From Paraburkholderia sp. (GTDB lineage Bacteria > Pseudomonadota > Gammaproteobacteria > Burkholderiales > Burkholderiaceae): DNA of 64,000 nt. A program made the position numbers and the translations under genes. Below, in pieces: positions 8,617 to 17,539 of this stretch. The stretch is taken from assembly GCF_028283785.1 (NCBI RefSeq), contig NZ_JAPWKB010000019.1, positions 950,001 to 1,014,000 on the forward strand, given 5' to 3'. How positions within the stretch are numbered: the stretch's first letter is position 1; every line of letters begins with the position of its first letter. The notes under the pieces were generated by a model. That model searched no databases, was not told the origin of the DNA, and saw only the letters and a list, made by a program, of their open reading frames with translations.

Positions 8617-10953
8617 TCAGCGTTTGAGCTTCGCGAATGCCGCGGCCATTGCGCCGCCCGGTTCCGGCTCACGCGAGCGTTGCGGTGCGCGTGCGCCGCC
8701 GCCCGAGCGACCCGCGCCGCGGTCCTGCTGCGAGCCGCCGCCGCGCGGTGCCGACGACATCCCGACTTCATCGTCCATGCGCATCGTCAGCGCGATACGC
8801 TGACGTTTCACGTCGACTTCGAGCACCTTGACCTTGACGATCTGGCCGGCCTTCACGACTTCGTGCGGGTCTTTGATGAACTTCGTCGACAACGCCGACA
8901 CGTGCACCAGACCGTCCTGGTGAACGCCGATATCGATAAACGCGCCGAACGCGGCGACGTTAGTCACGACGCCTTCGAGCACCATGCCCGGCGTCAGGTC
9001 CGACACCTTCTCGACGCCTTCGCGGAAGGTCGCCGTCTTGAACTCGGGACGCGGATCGCGGCCCGGTTTTTCGAGTTCGGACAGGATGTCGCGCACAGTC
9101 GGCAAGCCGAAGCGTTCGTCGACGAATTCGACCGGCGACAGGCCGCTCAGCGCGTCACGATTGCCGAGTACGTCACCGACATGCTTGTTGATCTTCGCGA
9201 GCATCCGTTCGACGAGCGGATACGCTTCCGGGTGAACCGACGAACGGTCGAGCGGATTCTCGCCGTTGTTGATGCGCAGGAAGCCGGCCGCCTGTTCGAA
9301 GGTTTTGTCGCCGAGACGCGGCACTTTACGCAGATGTTCGCGCGACGGGAACGGGCCGTTCGCGTCGCGGAAATCGACGATATTGCGCGCGAGCGTCGCG
9401 TTCAGGCCGGACACGCGCGCGAGCAGCGCAACCGACGCCGTATTCGCATCGACGCCGACCGCGTTCACGCAATCCTCGACCACCGCGTCGAGCGAGCGGG
9501 CCAGTTCGCGCTGATTGACGTCGTGCTGATACTGGCCGACGCCGATCGCTTTCGGCTCGATTTTCACGAGCTCGGCGAGCGGATCCTGCAGGCGCCGGGC
9601 GATCGACACCGCGCCGCGCAGCGTCACGTCCATGTCCGGGAATTCCTTCGCGGCCAGTTCCGACGCCGAATACACCGACGCGCCTGCTTCCGACACGACG
9701 ATCTTCTGCAGCTTGAATTCCGGGTGACGCGCGATCAGTTCGCTCGCGAGCTTGTCGGTCTCACGCGAGGCCGTGCCGTTGCCGATGCTGATCAGTTCCG
9801 CCTGCGTTTGCGCGCACAGGCGCGCGAGCTTGGCGATCGAGCCGTCCCAGTCGCGACGCGGTTCGTGCGGATAGATCACGTCGGTGGCGAGCACCTTGCC
9901 GGTTCGATCGACCACGGCCACCTTCACGCCGGTGCGCATGCCCGGATCGAGGCCGATCACGGCCTTCGGGCCGGCCGGCGCGGCCAGCAGCAGGTCTTTC
10001 AGATTGCGCGCGAACACGCGGATCGCTTCGTGTTCGGCTTCATCGCGCAGGTTCGTCAGCAGTTCGTTTTCGATGTGCGGCTGCACCTTGACGCGCCAGC
10101 ACCAGCGGCACACGTCGGACAGCCATTTGTCGGCCGGACGGTTCTGGTTGGTAATGCCGAAGTGACGCGCGATCAGCGTTTCGCCCGGATGCGGCACGAC
10201 CGCGTCGAGTTCCTCGCCGAGACCGAGCTTGACCATCAGCACGCCCGCGTTACGGCCGCGGAACAGCGCCAGCGCGCGATGCGACGGCACCGTGCGGATG
10301 GTTTCCGAGTAGTCGTAGTAATCGCGGAATTTTTCTTCTTCGGCGCTTTCCTTGCCTTCCACGACCTTCGACGACACCACGCCCTGGTTGAACAGGTAAT
10401 CGCGCAGCTTGCCGAGCACTTCGGCGGTTTCGCCGAACTGTTCGGAGAGAATATCGCGGGCGCCGTCGAGCGCGGCCTTCACGTCGGCCACGCCCTTTTC
10501 GGCGTCGACGTATTGAGCGGCCTCGGTTTGCGGATCGAGCAGCGGATTGGCCAGCAGCGCTTGCGCGAGCGGTTCCAGACCGGCTTCACGGGCGATCTGC
10601 GCGCGCGTGCGGCGCTTCGGCTTGTACGGCAGATACAGGTCTTCCAGCACCTGCTTGCTGTCGGCGGTCTCGATTGCGGTGCGCAGTTCGTCGGTCAGCT
10701 TGCCTTGCTCGTCGATGCTCGTGATGATCGCCGCGCGGCGATCTTCGAGTTCGCGCAGATAGAGCAGGCGTTCCTCCAGATTACGCAATTGCGTATCGTC
10801 GAGGTTGTCGGTCACTTCCTTGCGGTAACGCGCGATAAACGGCACAGTCGCGCCTTCGTCGAGAAGTTGCACCGCCGCCGCGACCTGACGCGGCTGGACG
10901 GACAGTTCGCTGGCGATGCGCTGTACGATCTTGAGTGCTACGGTTTCCGTCAT
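8617..10953 (-). CDS. tex: Tex family transcription accessory / S1 RNA-binding protein
   Basis: Tex is a conserved cytoplasmic nucleic-acid-binding protein implicated in transcription and stress survival. The 778 residues show the expected order: helical Tex N-terminal domain (1-190), a YqgF/RNase H-like domain beginning with AVIGLDPGMRTG at 331-341, helix-hairpin-helix repeats (around VALLARVSGLNATLA and LRKVPRLGDKTFEQA), and an S1 domain at about 653-725 (GVVTNVAAFGAFIDIG). A disordered Gly/Arg/Gln-rich tail of about 50 residues follows and ends in a basic KLKR. It is a single-gene unit facing kup, with a shared terminator. Confidence 0.95.
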   Translation of the reverse strand: MTETVALKIVQRIASELSVQPRQVAAAVQLLDEGATVPFIARYRKEVTDNLDDTQLRNLEERLLYLRELEDRRAAIITSIDEQGKLTDELRTAIETADSKQVLEDLYLPYKPKRRTRAQIAREAGLEPLAQALLANPLLDPQTEAAQYVDAEKGVADVKAALDGARDILSEQFGETAEVLGKLRDYLFNQGVVSSKVVEGKESAEEEKFRDYYDYSETIRTVPSHRALALFRGRNAGVLMVKLGLGEELDAVVPHPGETLIARHFGITNQNRPADKWLSDVCRWCWRVKVQPHIENELLTNLRDEAEHEAIRVFARNLKDLLLAAPAGPKAVIGLDPGMRTGVKVAVVDRTGKVLATDVIYPHEPRRDWDGSIAKLARLCAQTQAELISIGNGTASRETDKLASELIARHPEFKLQKIVVSEAGASVYSASELAAKEFPDMDVTLRGAVSIARRLQDPLAELVKIEPKAIGVGQYQHDVNQRELARSLDAVVEDCVNAVGVDANTASVALLARVSGLNATLARNIVDFRDANGPFPSREHLRKVPRLGDKTFEQAAGFLRINNGENPLDRSSVHPEAYPLVERMLAKINKHVGDVLGNRDALSGLSPVEFVDERFGLPTVRDILSELEKPGRDPRPEFKTATFREGVEKVSDLTPGMVLEGVVTNVAAFGAFIDIGVHQDGLVHVSALSTKFIKDPHEVVKAGQIVKVKVLEVDVKRQRIALTMRMDDEVGMSSAPRGGGSQQDRGAGRSGGGARAPQRSREPEPGGAMAAAFAKLKR

Positions 10954-11098
10954 AAGGTCTAGGTGTTCCTGCCGGACTCGATCTGGGGCCGTGCGGGCGC
11001 GGCGCCTGAACGTGCGCCCGCCGCGACCGGGTTGCTTGAGCGGGGCATTTTGCCATAAATGCCAAAGGGCTCAACCGCGGGGTGATAGAATTTCGGGC

Positions 11099-12244
11099 AT
11101 GTTCCGCTGCCCATCTACGACGTTGCCGACCTCCCGTTTCTCTCTCGCTTCGCGGCTTGCCGCGCTCACGGCACAGCGCATCGCGCTGTCAGGTACGGAT
11201 TCGAATGCGCCTTCGGGTGTGCGTTTCTTCGTGCGTTCCCTCATGCGTTCCGGCGCGGTGTCCGACGTGACGGCCAGGGTCGCTTGCGGCGCGCGTTTCG
11301 ACTCGCCGCTCAACCGGGCTTTCGCGCCGGCCGTATTCGCGCGGATTGCCGCGCTGGCTGCTGTGACCGCGCTCGTGTCGTCCGCGCCTGCGTTCGCGCA
11401 GACCGCGAAACCGGCGCAAACGGCGCAGTCGGCGCAGTCGGCGCAAGCCGGTGCGGCCACGCCGCTGTCGGCGTCGGCCGCTACGTCGGCAGCCGCGTCG
11501 GATGCGCAATCGTCGGAAGACAGCGGTTACGGCGCGCGGCAGAAAGAACTGGATCGCCGCACCGACGAAAACAACTATCGCTACGGCGTCGCCGAACACG
11601 ATTGCTACAGCAAGTTCTTCGTCAATCACTGCATCAACGTGTCGCGCGACAAGATGCGTGACGAGCGCGCGCAGATTCGCAAGGAACAGCTGGCGCTCGA
11701 CGAGGAACAGCGCATCGAACACGCCCGCAAGCGTGACGAGCAGGAAGCGCTGAACGCCGCGCAAGACGCCGCCGCCGCGCCGCAGCGTGCCGCGACCGAC
11801 GCGCGCAATGAACAGTCGTATCAGGACAAGCAGCGCCAGAATGCAATTGACGAAGCGCAACGCAACGCGGAAGCACCGCAGCGCGCTGCGAATGCGCAGG
11901 CGTATCAGGCCAAGCAGCAACAGCATGTGATCGATCAGGCGCAGCGCGGCGCGACGCCGTCGCAAACGGCCGCGAATCAGGCGGCCTACGACGCGAAGCA
12001 GGCCGATTTCCAGCGTAAGCTCGCAGAAGCGCATGCACAGGGCGCGCAGAAGGCGCAGGAGCGCGTCGAGAAGCAGCAGAGCTTCGAGAGCAAGCAGACC
12101 ACGGCCGCGCAGCACAAAGCCGACGTCGAGGCGCGTCAGAAGCAGGCCGCCGAGAAAGCGAAGCAAAAGCAGGAAGACGACCTGAAGCAGCAGCAACAGC
12201 TCGAAGAGCAGCAAAAGCTTCAGCAACAGCAGCAGAAAAAGTAG
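11099..12244 (+). CDS. Secreted Gln/Ala-rich coiled-coil repeat protein
   Basis: Not assignable to a named family. From the ATG at 11099 it has 381 residues; a hydrophobic stretch ending in SSAPAFAQ at about residues 80-101 looks like a signal peptide, which would be abnormally internal. An ATG at 11243 (residue 49) gives a shorter leader and may be the true start, and a possible TAGAAT -10 box lies only 8 bases before 11099. The mature part has an Ala/Gln spacer, a Cys pair (HDCYSKFFVNHCIN), then a charged coiled coil with imperfect repeats starting at residues 228, 260 and 287 (PQRAA.. / PQRAAN.. / PSQTAAN..), and a Lys/Gln tail. It probably acts in the periplasm; function unknown. Confidence 0.7.
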   Translation: MFRCPSTTLPTSRFSLASRLAALTAQRIALSGTDSNAPSGVRFFVRSLMRSGAVSDVTARVACGARFDSPLNRAFAPAVFARIAALAAVTALVSSAPAFAQTAKPAQTAQSAQSAQAGAATPLSASAATSAAASDAQSSEDSGYGARQKELDRRTDENNYRYGVAEHDCYSKFFVNHCINVSRDKMRDERAQIRKEQLALDEEQRIEHARKRDEQEALNAAQDAAAAPQRAATDARNEQSYQDKQRQNAIDEAQRNAEAPQRAANAQAYQAKQQQHVIDQAQRGATPSQTAANQAAYDAKQADFQRKLAEAHAQGAQKAQERVEKQQSFESKQTTAAQHKADVEARQKQAAEKAKQKQEDDLKQQQQLEEQQKLQQQQQKK

Positions 12245-12326
12245 TTACGCGTTTCAGGCCGGACAGCAACCTCAGGCGCCGGGCTGCACCTCGCAGCCTG
12301 CGCCGCTTTGGCAAGAGGAGGCGAGC

Positions 12327-12545
12327 ATGCGCGATCATCATCATGTCATCGACGCGAACACACTGCGCGATCGGATTCTGCAACTGGAATCGGAACACAG
12401 CGGGCTCGATCGGTTGATCGACAAAGTGTCGGATGAGCCCGGCATCGACGACTTCGAGATTCAGCGCCTGAAAAAGCGCAAGCTCAAGGTCAAGGACACC
12501 ATCATCTTGCTGCAATTGCAGCTCGAACCGGACGCGCGACCTTAA
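12327..12545 (+). CDS. DUF465 (YdcH-like) small protein
   Basis: A 72-residue, highly charged helical protein with the DUF465 signature LDRLIDKV..EPGIDDFEIQRLKKRKLKVKD. Members are short antiparallel helical hairpins of unknown function. A very strong ribosome site (AAGAGGAGG) sits 7 bases before the ATG. It lies 82 bases after the Gln-rich protein and 77 bases before the helicase gene on the same strand, so it may belong to either transcript. Confidence 0.88.
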   Translation: MRDHHHVIDANTLRDRILQLESEHSGLDRLIDKVSDEPGIDDFEIQRLKKRKLKVKDTIILLQLQLEPDARP

Positions 12546-12622
12546 GCGCGCGGCCTGGCAGGCGCCGGGTCGCGGATTCGCCGGTCACCCACGCGCGCCC
12601 GACTTTGCAGGAAACGCTTGCC

Positions 12623-14884
12623 TTGAATTCACCGCTTACACCTTCCCGCCCGGCGCCAGCCGACGCCGCCACCGCGCGCGATGCACGCAGCGCGAACGGC
12701 GTGACGCCGGCTGCGTTGAATCCCCGCCGCGTTGCCGAACTCAACGACATCTTCGCCGCCGACGGCCTGCTCGCGCGGCAGATCGACGGCTATCGGCCGC
12801 GCGCGTCGCAGATCGAAATGTCACGCGCCGTTGCCGCCGCGATGGAAGCATCCGGCCGCGCGATGCCCGAACCCGCGATGTTCGAGGCGCAGAAGCGTCC
12901 CGCGCGCAAGCTGCAAGCGCCCGCGGACGGCGACGCGTCCGCCGCGAAACCCGAAGACGAAGCCAATGGCGTCGATGGCGGCGAGAACACGCTGATCGTC
13001 GAGGCCGGCACGGGCACCGGCAAGACCTATGCGTATCTGGTCCCGGCGATGTTGTGGGGCGGCAAGGTCATCGTCTCGACCGGCACCAAGCACTTGCAGG
13101 ACCAGTTGTTCCAGCGCGATATCCCGACCGTGCGCGACGCGCTCGCCGTGCCTGTTTCCATCGCAATGCTGAAGGGCCGCGCGAACTATCTGTGTCACTA
13201 CTATCTGCAACGCACGGCGGATAACGGACGCTTGCCGTCGCGTCAGGAAACGTCTTATTTGCAGGACATCATCCGCTTCGCGAAGATCACGCGGACTGGT
13301 GATAAAGCCGAGCTTGCGAGCGTGCCGGAAACGGCAGCGGTGTGGTCGATGGTGACGTCCACGCGCGACAACTGTCTGGGTCAGGAGTGTCCGCAATACA
13401 AGGAATGCTTCGTGATGCAGGCGCGTCGCGAGGCGCAGCAGGCCGATATCGTGGTGGTCAATCACCATCTGTTTTTCGCGGACATCATGCTGCGCGATAC
13501 CGGCATGGCCGAGTTGCTGCCCACCGCGAACACGGTGATCTTCGACGAAGCACATCAACTGCCTGAAACCGCAACGCTGTTCTTCGGCGAAACCTTGTCC
13601 ACGACGCAATTCCTCGAACTCGCACGCGATAGCGTCGCCGAAGGCTTGGGGCACGCGCGCGAGACGGTGGACTGGGTGAAGCTCGGCGCCGCGCTCGAAA
13701 AGGCCGCTCGGGATGTGCGGCTTGCGTTCAAGGAAGAAGTGGTGAGGTTGTCGATCGGTCAGCTGTCCGACGATCACCCATTGTTCGGCGCGCTCGACGT
13801 GCTCGAGACCGAACTGGATGCGCTCACGTCCGCGTTGTCGAGCCAGGCGGAGCGCGCGGAATCGATCGGCGTGTGTCTGCGTCGGGCGCGCGAATTGCAA
13901 GATATTCTGTCCGGATGGACCACGCCGCCCACTGAAGCGGAACGGGAATCGGCGTCGGGTGCTGCGTCCGCGTCCGGCGACAACGGGAAATCGCAGAAGA
14001 GCGACCCTAACGAAAAGGTCCGCTGGATCGAAGTGTTCTCGCACACGGTGCAGTTGCACGAGACGCCGCTGTCGGTCGCGCCGATTTTCGCGAAGCAGCG
14101 CGCAGGCGTGCCGCGCGCGTGGATCTTCACGTCGGCGACGCTGTCGGTGCGTGGCGACTTCACGCATTACGCCGCGCAAATGGGCCTGAACGCACGTCGT
14201 TCGATGACGCTGCCCAGCCCGTTCGATTATCCCGAGCAAGGCTTGCTGTACGTGCCGCGCAACTTGCCGCAACCGTCGTCGCCGATGTTCACCGACGCCG
14301 TGTTCGACGCCGCGTTACCCGCGATCGAAGCCGCGGGCGGCGGCGTGTTCATGTTGTGCACGACGCTGCGCGCGGTCGACCGGATTGCGACGAAGTTGCG
14401 CGACGTCATCGAATCGCGTGGCTGGGATACACCGCTGCTGGTTCAGGGCGACGCGAGCCGTACCGAACTGCTGGATCGTTTTCGCGCGTATGGCAATGCG
14501 ATCCTCGTCGGCAGTCAAAGCTTCTGGGAAGGTGTCGATGTGCGCGGCGATGCGTTGTCGCTGGTGGTGATCGACAAGCTGCCGTTTGCGCCGCCCGACG
14601 ACCCCGTGCTGTCGGCAAGGCTCGAAGCGCTGACCAAGAAAGGGCTCAGCCCGTTCGCGGTCCACCAGTTGCCTCAGGCCGTGATTACGTTGAAGCAGGG
14701 CGCTGGGCGCCTGATTCGCGCGGAAACGGATCGTGGCGTGTTGATGATCTGCGATACGCGGCTCGTCGATAAGCCGTATGGGCGCCGGATCTGGCAGAGT
14801 CTGCCGCCGTTCAAGCGCACGCGTGAGATCGATGTAGTGAGAGCGTTCTTTGAAGAGAAAGCCGCGTCGAAACAACGCGCGTAA
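12623..14884 (+). CDS. DinG/YoaA-type ATP-dependent DNA helicase with Fe-S cluster
   Basis: A superfamily 2 (XPD-like) 5'-3' helicase for DNA repair. The 753 residues carry Walker A GTGTGKT at about 128-134, a DEAH box at about 308, and motif VI QGAGRLIR near the C-terminus. Four cysteines at residues 191, 251, 256 and 262 are spaced as in the 4Fe-4S domain of DinG, YoaA and XPD. A roughly 100-residue Ala-rich N-terminal extension precedes the motor domain. The start is a TTG; 12623 is chosen because AGGAA lies 9 bases upstream, while the TTG at 12605 has no such site. Whether it is the orthologue of dinG or yoaA cannot be decided from motifs alone. Confidence 0.93.
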   Translation: MNSPLTPSRPAPADAATARDARSANGVTPAALNPRRVAELNDIFAADGLLARQIDGYRPRASQIEMSRAVAAAMEASGRAMPEPAMFEAQKRPARKLQAPADGDASAAKPEDEANGVDGGENTLIVEAGTGTGKTYAYLVPAMLWGGKVIVSTGTKHLQDQLFQRDIPTVRDALAVPVSIAMLKGRANYLCHYYLQRTADNGRLPSRQETSYLQDIIRFAKITRTGDKAELASVPETAAVWSMVTSTRDNCLGQECPQYKECFVMQARREAQQADIVVVNHHLFFADIMLRDTGMAELLPTANTVIFDEAHQLPETATLFFGETLSTTQFLELARDSVAEGLGHARETVDWVKLGAALEKAARDVRLAFKEEVVRLSIGQLSDDHPLFGALDVLETELDALTSALSSQAERAESIGVCLRRARELQDILSGWTTPPTEAERESASGAASASGDNGKSQKSDPNEKVRWIEVFSHTVQLHETPLSVAPIFAKQRAGVPRAWIFTSATLSVRGDFTHYAAQMGLNARRSMTLPSPFDYPEQGLLYVPRNLPQPSSPMFTDAVFDAALPAIEAAGGGVFMLCTTLRAVDRIATKLRDVIESRGWDTPLLVQGDASRTELLDRFRAYGNAILVGSQSFWEGVDVRGDALSLVVIDKLPFAPPDDPVLSARLEALTKKGLSPFAVHQLPQAVITLKQGAGRLIRAETDRGVLMICDTRLVDKPYGRRIWQSLPPFKRTREIDVVRAFFEEKAASKQRA

Positions 14885-15045
14885 TGCGGTGGCCGCGTGT
14901 GCGATTTGCAGCGTGGCCGCGTGCATCTGGCTACAAACCGTAGCGATTGGAAACGTGTTGAATTCACGTATTGAATCGCGCAGGTTATCGAACGTGTGTT
15001 GACACCTGCACGCATCGAGACTCAGATACAGATCGAGCCTTAAAA

Positions 15046-15081
15046 GCAAAACGCCACGGAGATGAATCCGTGGCGTTTTGC
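15046..15081. terminator. Hairpin terminator between the helicase and lipoprotein genes
   Basis: GCAAAACGCCACGGA (15046-15060) pairs perfectly with TCCGTGGCGTTTTGC (15067-15081) around a 6-base loop. The A/T-rich outer arms let it work for both convergent genes. Confidence 0.8.
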
Positions 15082-15149
15082 TTTGCCGCCCAGGAGATCA
15101 GACGATCCCCCGATGCAGCGAATCCGCCAAAAGGCGAATGTGCAACAGC

Positions 15150-15410
15150 TTACTGGCTTGCGCCCGAAGCCGGAGCAGCAGCCGAAGCAGCAGCGCCTGC
15201 GTCCGAAGCAGCCGTCGTAGCCGAAGCAGCAGCGTCGCTCGCAGCAGCAGCAGCGCCCGATGCAGCAGCTGCCGAATCCGAAGCTGCAGCAGCCGGTGCC
15301 GATGCGGCAGCAGCGTCGCTAGCCGGTGCAGCAGCTTGGTCGCTGCTCTTGTTGCACGCAGCCAATGCCACAGCTGCCAACAGGGATGCTACGAGGAGGG
15401 ATTTCTTCAT
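15150..15410 (-). CDS. Small Ala-rich lipoprotein
   Basis: An 86-residue lipoprotein. The signal peptide runs to the lipobox LAAC, with the lipidated Cys at residue 19. The mature part is NKSSDQ followed by a low-complexity region made of Ala, Ser and Asp in a recurring SDAAA(A/S) pattern, with no Lys or Arg, so it should be flexible and acidic. The start at 15410 is supported by an AAAGGA site 7-8 bases upstream on the minus strand. It lies downstream of roxA on the same strand with a 230-base gap. Such proteins are common in Burkholderiales; the function is unknown. Confidence 0.82.
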   Translation of the reverse strand: MKKSLLVASLLAAVALAACNKSSDQAAAPASDAAAASAPAAAASDSAAAASGAAAAASDAAASATTAASDAGAAASAAAPASGASQ

Positions 15411-15640
15411 GATCACGTCCTTTTATGGTTAAAGGTAAGCAACAGCGCTAAATAATACCGGTAATGTGCTCCAACACCGACTTTGGCCGCTGGTGGAGAC
15501 GCACTTATGAGCGTGAATCTTCCCTACGGCTTGGGCGGAAATTATAGGCACTTTCGTAGTGACCGTCGACAAATGCGGGGTCAATACGTTGTCTTTCTCA
15601 TACAAAATTTCACAGTGCGGTACAACGCCCGGCAAGCCTT

Positions 15641-16888
15641 TCAAGCAAACTCGCCGACCTGTATCCAGCCCGCACAATACCACTCGTGTAGCAATGCTGT
15701 CACCGACGAATCGTCTGAGAGTGTTACAAAGCGTTTCGCACTCAAACACCGGTTGTCGGCGAGTTCAACTACCCATTTTTTAACGCCGGCAATCCGACTT
15801 TGTTCTCCATTCAGGAAGAAAAAGCGTCGGTTATATAACATCGATGCTTTACGATCGAGCCGGATGCCAGACTTCGATGCAACTGCATTGAAACGGGCTT
15901 CCGTCAATGGTTTTTCGGGTGCGTCGAATACGACCGTCGGCTTGGGTTCGCTCAGATACGTACCGAGGAATGCGCCGATGTCATGCTCGTTCCATTTGAC
16001 GCCAGCAAGGATCGCGCCCAACCGGTCGACCAGCGCTTGCGGCAGTTCACCCGGATGAGCCACGGCCGGCTGTTGCGGATCCCGATACAACTGCGGCGCG
16101 CGATCGGCAGGGGCTTCATCGGCTTCACGTTCGCCGCGTTCGGCGAGGTGATAGAGGAACTGCGAGGTGAGCTCGCCGGTAGACGGTGCACGAAAGCCGA
16201 TCGAGCACGTCATGCACTCGCCTTCGGCGATACCGTCGTGGGCGATATGCGGCGGCAGATACAACATGTCGCCTGGTTCGAGTACCCATTCCTCTTCGGG
16301 CTCGAAGTGCTGTAAAACTTTCAACGGCAGGTCGTCGCGCAAGCTCAGGTCTTTTTGCGCGCCGATGCGCCAGCGGCGCTTGCCATGAACCTGCAACAGG
16401 AAGACGTCGTAGGAGTCGAAATGCGCACCGACACCGCCGCCGTTGGTCGCATAGGAGATCATCAGGTCGTCGAGGCGCGCGTCGGGCACGAAACGGAAGC
16501 GGTCGAGCAACGCACGCGCGCGATCGTCGTGAAGATCGACGCCTTGCACGAGCAGGGTCCAGGCACGCTGTTTGACCGAAGGCAGTTCGTCGGGCGCGAA
16601 AGGGCCGTGCTCCATCTGCCACTTGTTGCGGAAATGCGTGATGAGCCGGGATTCGACTTCGTCCTGATCGGCGAGCTCGAACAGTTCATCGCGCGACAGC
16701 GGGGCCACGATGTCGGGAATGGCCTGGCGAATCAGCAGCGGCTTTTTCTGCCAGTACCTGCGCATGAATTGTGCGGGCGTCAGGTTACCGAGCAGTGGCG
16801 TGGGCGTGTCGGGCGAGGGCGGCAGCACCGGCATCGTGAACCGGGTCGAACCGGCTTGCGCCGGGTGGTCTTGGGGCCGCTTGGGCAT
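15641..16888 (-). CDS. roxA: Cupin-fold ribosomal oxygenase (RoxA/YcfD type)
   Basis: A 2-oxoglutarate/Fe(II) oxygenase of the JmjC-like cupin group whose E. coli member YcfD hydroxylates an Arg of ribosomal protein L16. The 415 residues show NLTPAQFMRRYWQKKPLL at the start, the iron-binding HFD triad residues in GVGAHFDSYDVFLLQV, the distal His in PPHIAHDG, and a C-terminal winged-helix-like region (RFFFLNG, LLHEWYCAGWI). Length is close to YcfD (373) with a longer C-terminal part. The start at 16888 (MPKRPQDHPAQAG) is only 32 bases from the slyD start on the other strand; longer upstream reading would run through slyD and is rejected. Confidence 0.9.
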   Translation of the reverse strand: MPKRPQDHPAQAGSTRFTMPVLPPSPDTPTPLLGNLTPAQFMRRYWQKKPLLIRQAIPDIVAPLSRDELFELADQDEVESRLITHFRNKWQMEHGPFAPDELPSVKQRAWTLLVQGVDLHDDRARALLDRFRFVPDARLDDLMISYATNGGGVGAHFDSYDVFLLQVHGKRRWRIGAQKDLSLRDDLPLKVLQHFEPEEEWVLEPGDMLYLPPHIAHDGIAEGECMTCSIGFRAPSTGELTSQFLYHLAERGEREADEAPADRAPQLYRDPQQPAVAHPGELPQALVDRLGAILAGVKWNEHDIGAFLGTYLSEPKPTVVFDAPEKPLTEARFNAVASKSGIRLDRKASMLYNRRFFFLNGEQSRIAGVKKWVVELADNRCLSAKRFVTLSDDSSVTALLHEWYCAGWIQVGEFA

Positions 16889-16890
16889 CG

Positions 16891-16896
16891 TATAAT
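16891..16896 (+). promoter_or_regulatory. Consensus -10 box for slyD
   Basis: A perfect TATAAT lies 24 bases before the slyD ATG. The -35 region is weak (TTGGGG at 16871 gives only a 14-base spacer). It sits in the 32-base gap between the divergent slyD and roxA start codons. Confidence 0.45.
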
Positions 16897-16920
16897 GTGA
16901 GTTGTATTCTGGAGAATCGA

Positions 16921-17460
16921 ATGAAAATCGCAAAGAACACCGTCGTGTCGGTCGCTTACAAGCTGTCGGATGCGCAGGGCAATCTGATCGAGGAAAGCGA
17001 CGAGCCGATGGTCTATCTGCACGGCGGCTATGATGGCACGTTCCCCAAGATCGAGGAAGAGCTCGACGGCCACGAGGCCGGCTTCGAGACTGCAGTCCAG
17101 CTCGAACCGCAAGATGCATTCGGCGAGTACGATCCGGAACTCGTGAAGATCGAGCCGCGTGACCGCTTTCCCGAGCCGCTCGAAGTCGGCATGCAGTTTG
17201 AAGGCACGCCGGAAGAAGGTGACGAAGACCTGGACTCGCTGGTCTACATCGTGACCGACGTCGCCGAAGACAAGGTCGTGCTCGACGGCAATCATCCGCT
17301 CGCGGGTATGGCGCTGCGTTTCGACCTGTCGGTGAAGGAAGTCCGTCCCGCTACCGAAGACGAAATCCAGCATGAGCACGCGCATGGCGCAGATGGCCTC
17401 GAAGTGCTCGATGAAGACGACGACGAAGACGACACGCCGTCGGCTCCGACGCTGCACTAA
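16921..17460 (+). CDS. slyD: SlyD-type FKBP peptidyl-prolyl isomerase
   Basis: A cytoplasmic FKBP prolyl isomerase with an inserted chaperone flap. The 179 residues begin MKIAKNTVVSVAYKL, followed by PMVYLHGGYDG and the split FKBP halves around the insert-in-flap domain, closing with LAGMALRFDLSVKEV. SlyD normally has a His/Cys metal-binding tail; here it is short (HEHAHGADG) and then strongly Asp/Glu-rich (LDEDDDEDD), so nickel binding may be weak. GGAG lies 9 bases before the ATG at 16921. The gene is divergent from roxA and convergent with the phosphatase-like gene behind mutS. Confidence 0.93.
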   Translation: MKIAKNTVVSVAYKLSDAQGNLIEESDEPMVYLHGGYDGTFPKIEEELDGHEAGFETAVQLEPQDAFGEYDPELVKIEPRDRFPEPLEVGMQFEGTPEEGDEDLDSLVYIVTDVAEDKVVLDGNHPLAGMALRFDLSVKEVRPATEDEIQHEHAHGADGLEVLDEDDDEDDTPSAPTLH

Positions 17461-17504
17461 AGCTGAAGTCCGAAGTCCGAAGTCACACCCAACCGTCCGG
17501 AACC

Positions 17505-17526
17505 GGGTCGCTGATCACCGCGACCC
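17505..17526. terminator. Hairpin between convergent slyD and phosphatase-like gene
   Basis: GGGTCGC (17505-17511) and GCGACCC (17520-17526) pair perfectly around an 8-base loop between the two convergent stop codons. There is no T-tract, so terminator activity is uncertain. Confidence 0.35.
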
Positions 17527-17539
17527 CCGACGGTATCCG

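Noticed and set aside
8380..10962. Plus-strand frame of about 860 codons opposite tex
   Set aside because: It is the complementary phase of the tex coding sequence; tex has complete domains, this frame has none.
14889..14923. Two direct copies of GTGGCCGCGTG after the helicase gene
   Set aside because: Only two copies of a GC-rich 11-mer in a GC-rich genome; chance is a fair explanation.
16889..17119. Longer start for roxA reading through slyD
   Set aside because: It would make roxA overlap nearly 200 bases of slyD coding sequence; the added residues are Arg/Ser-rich and unlike the family.
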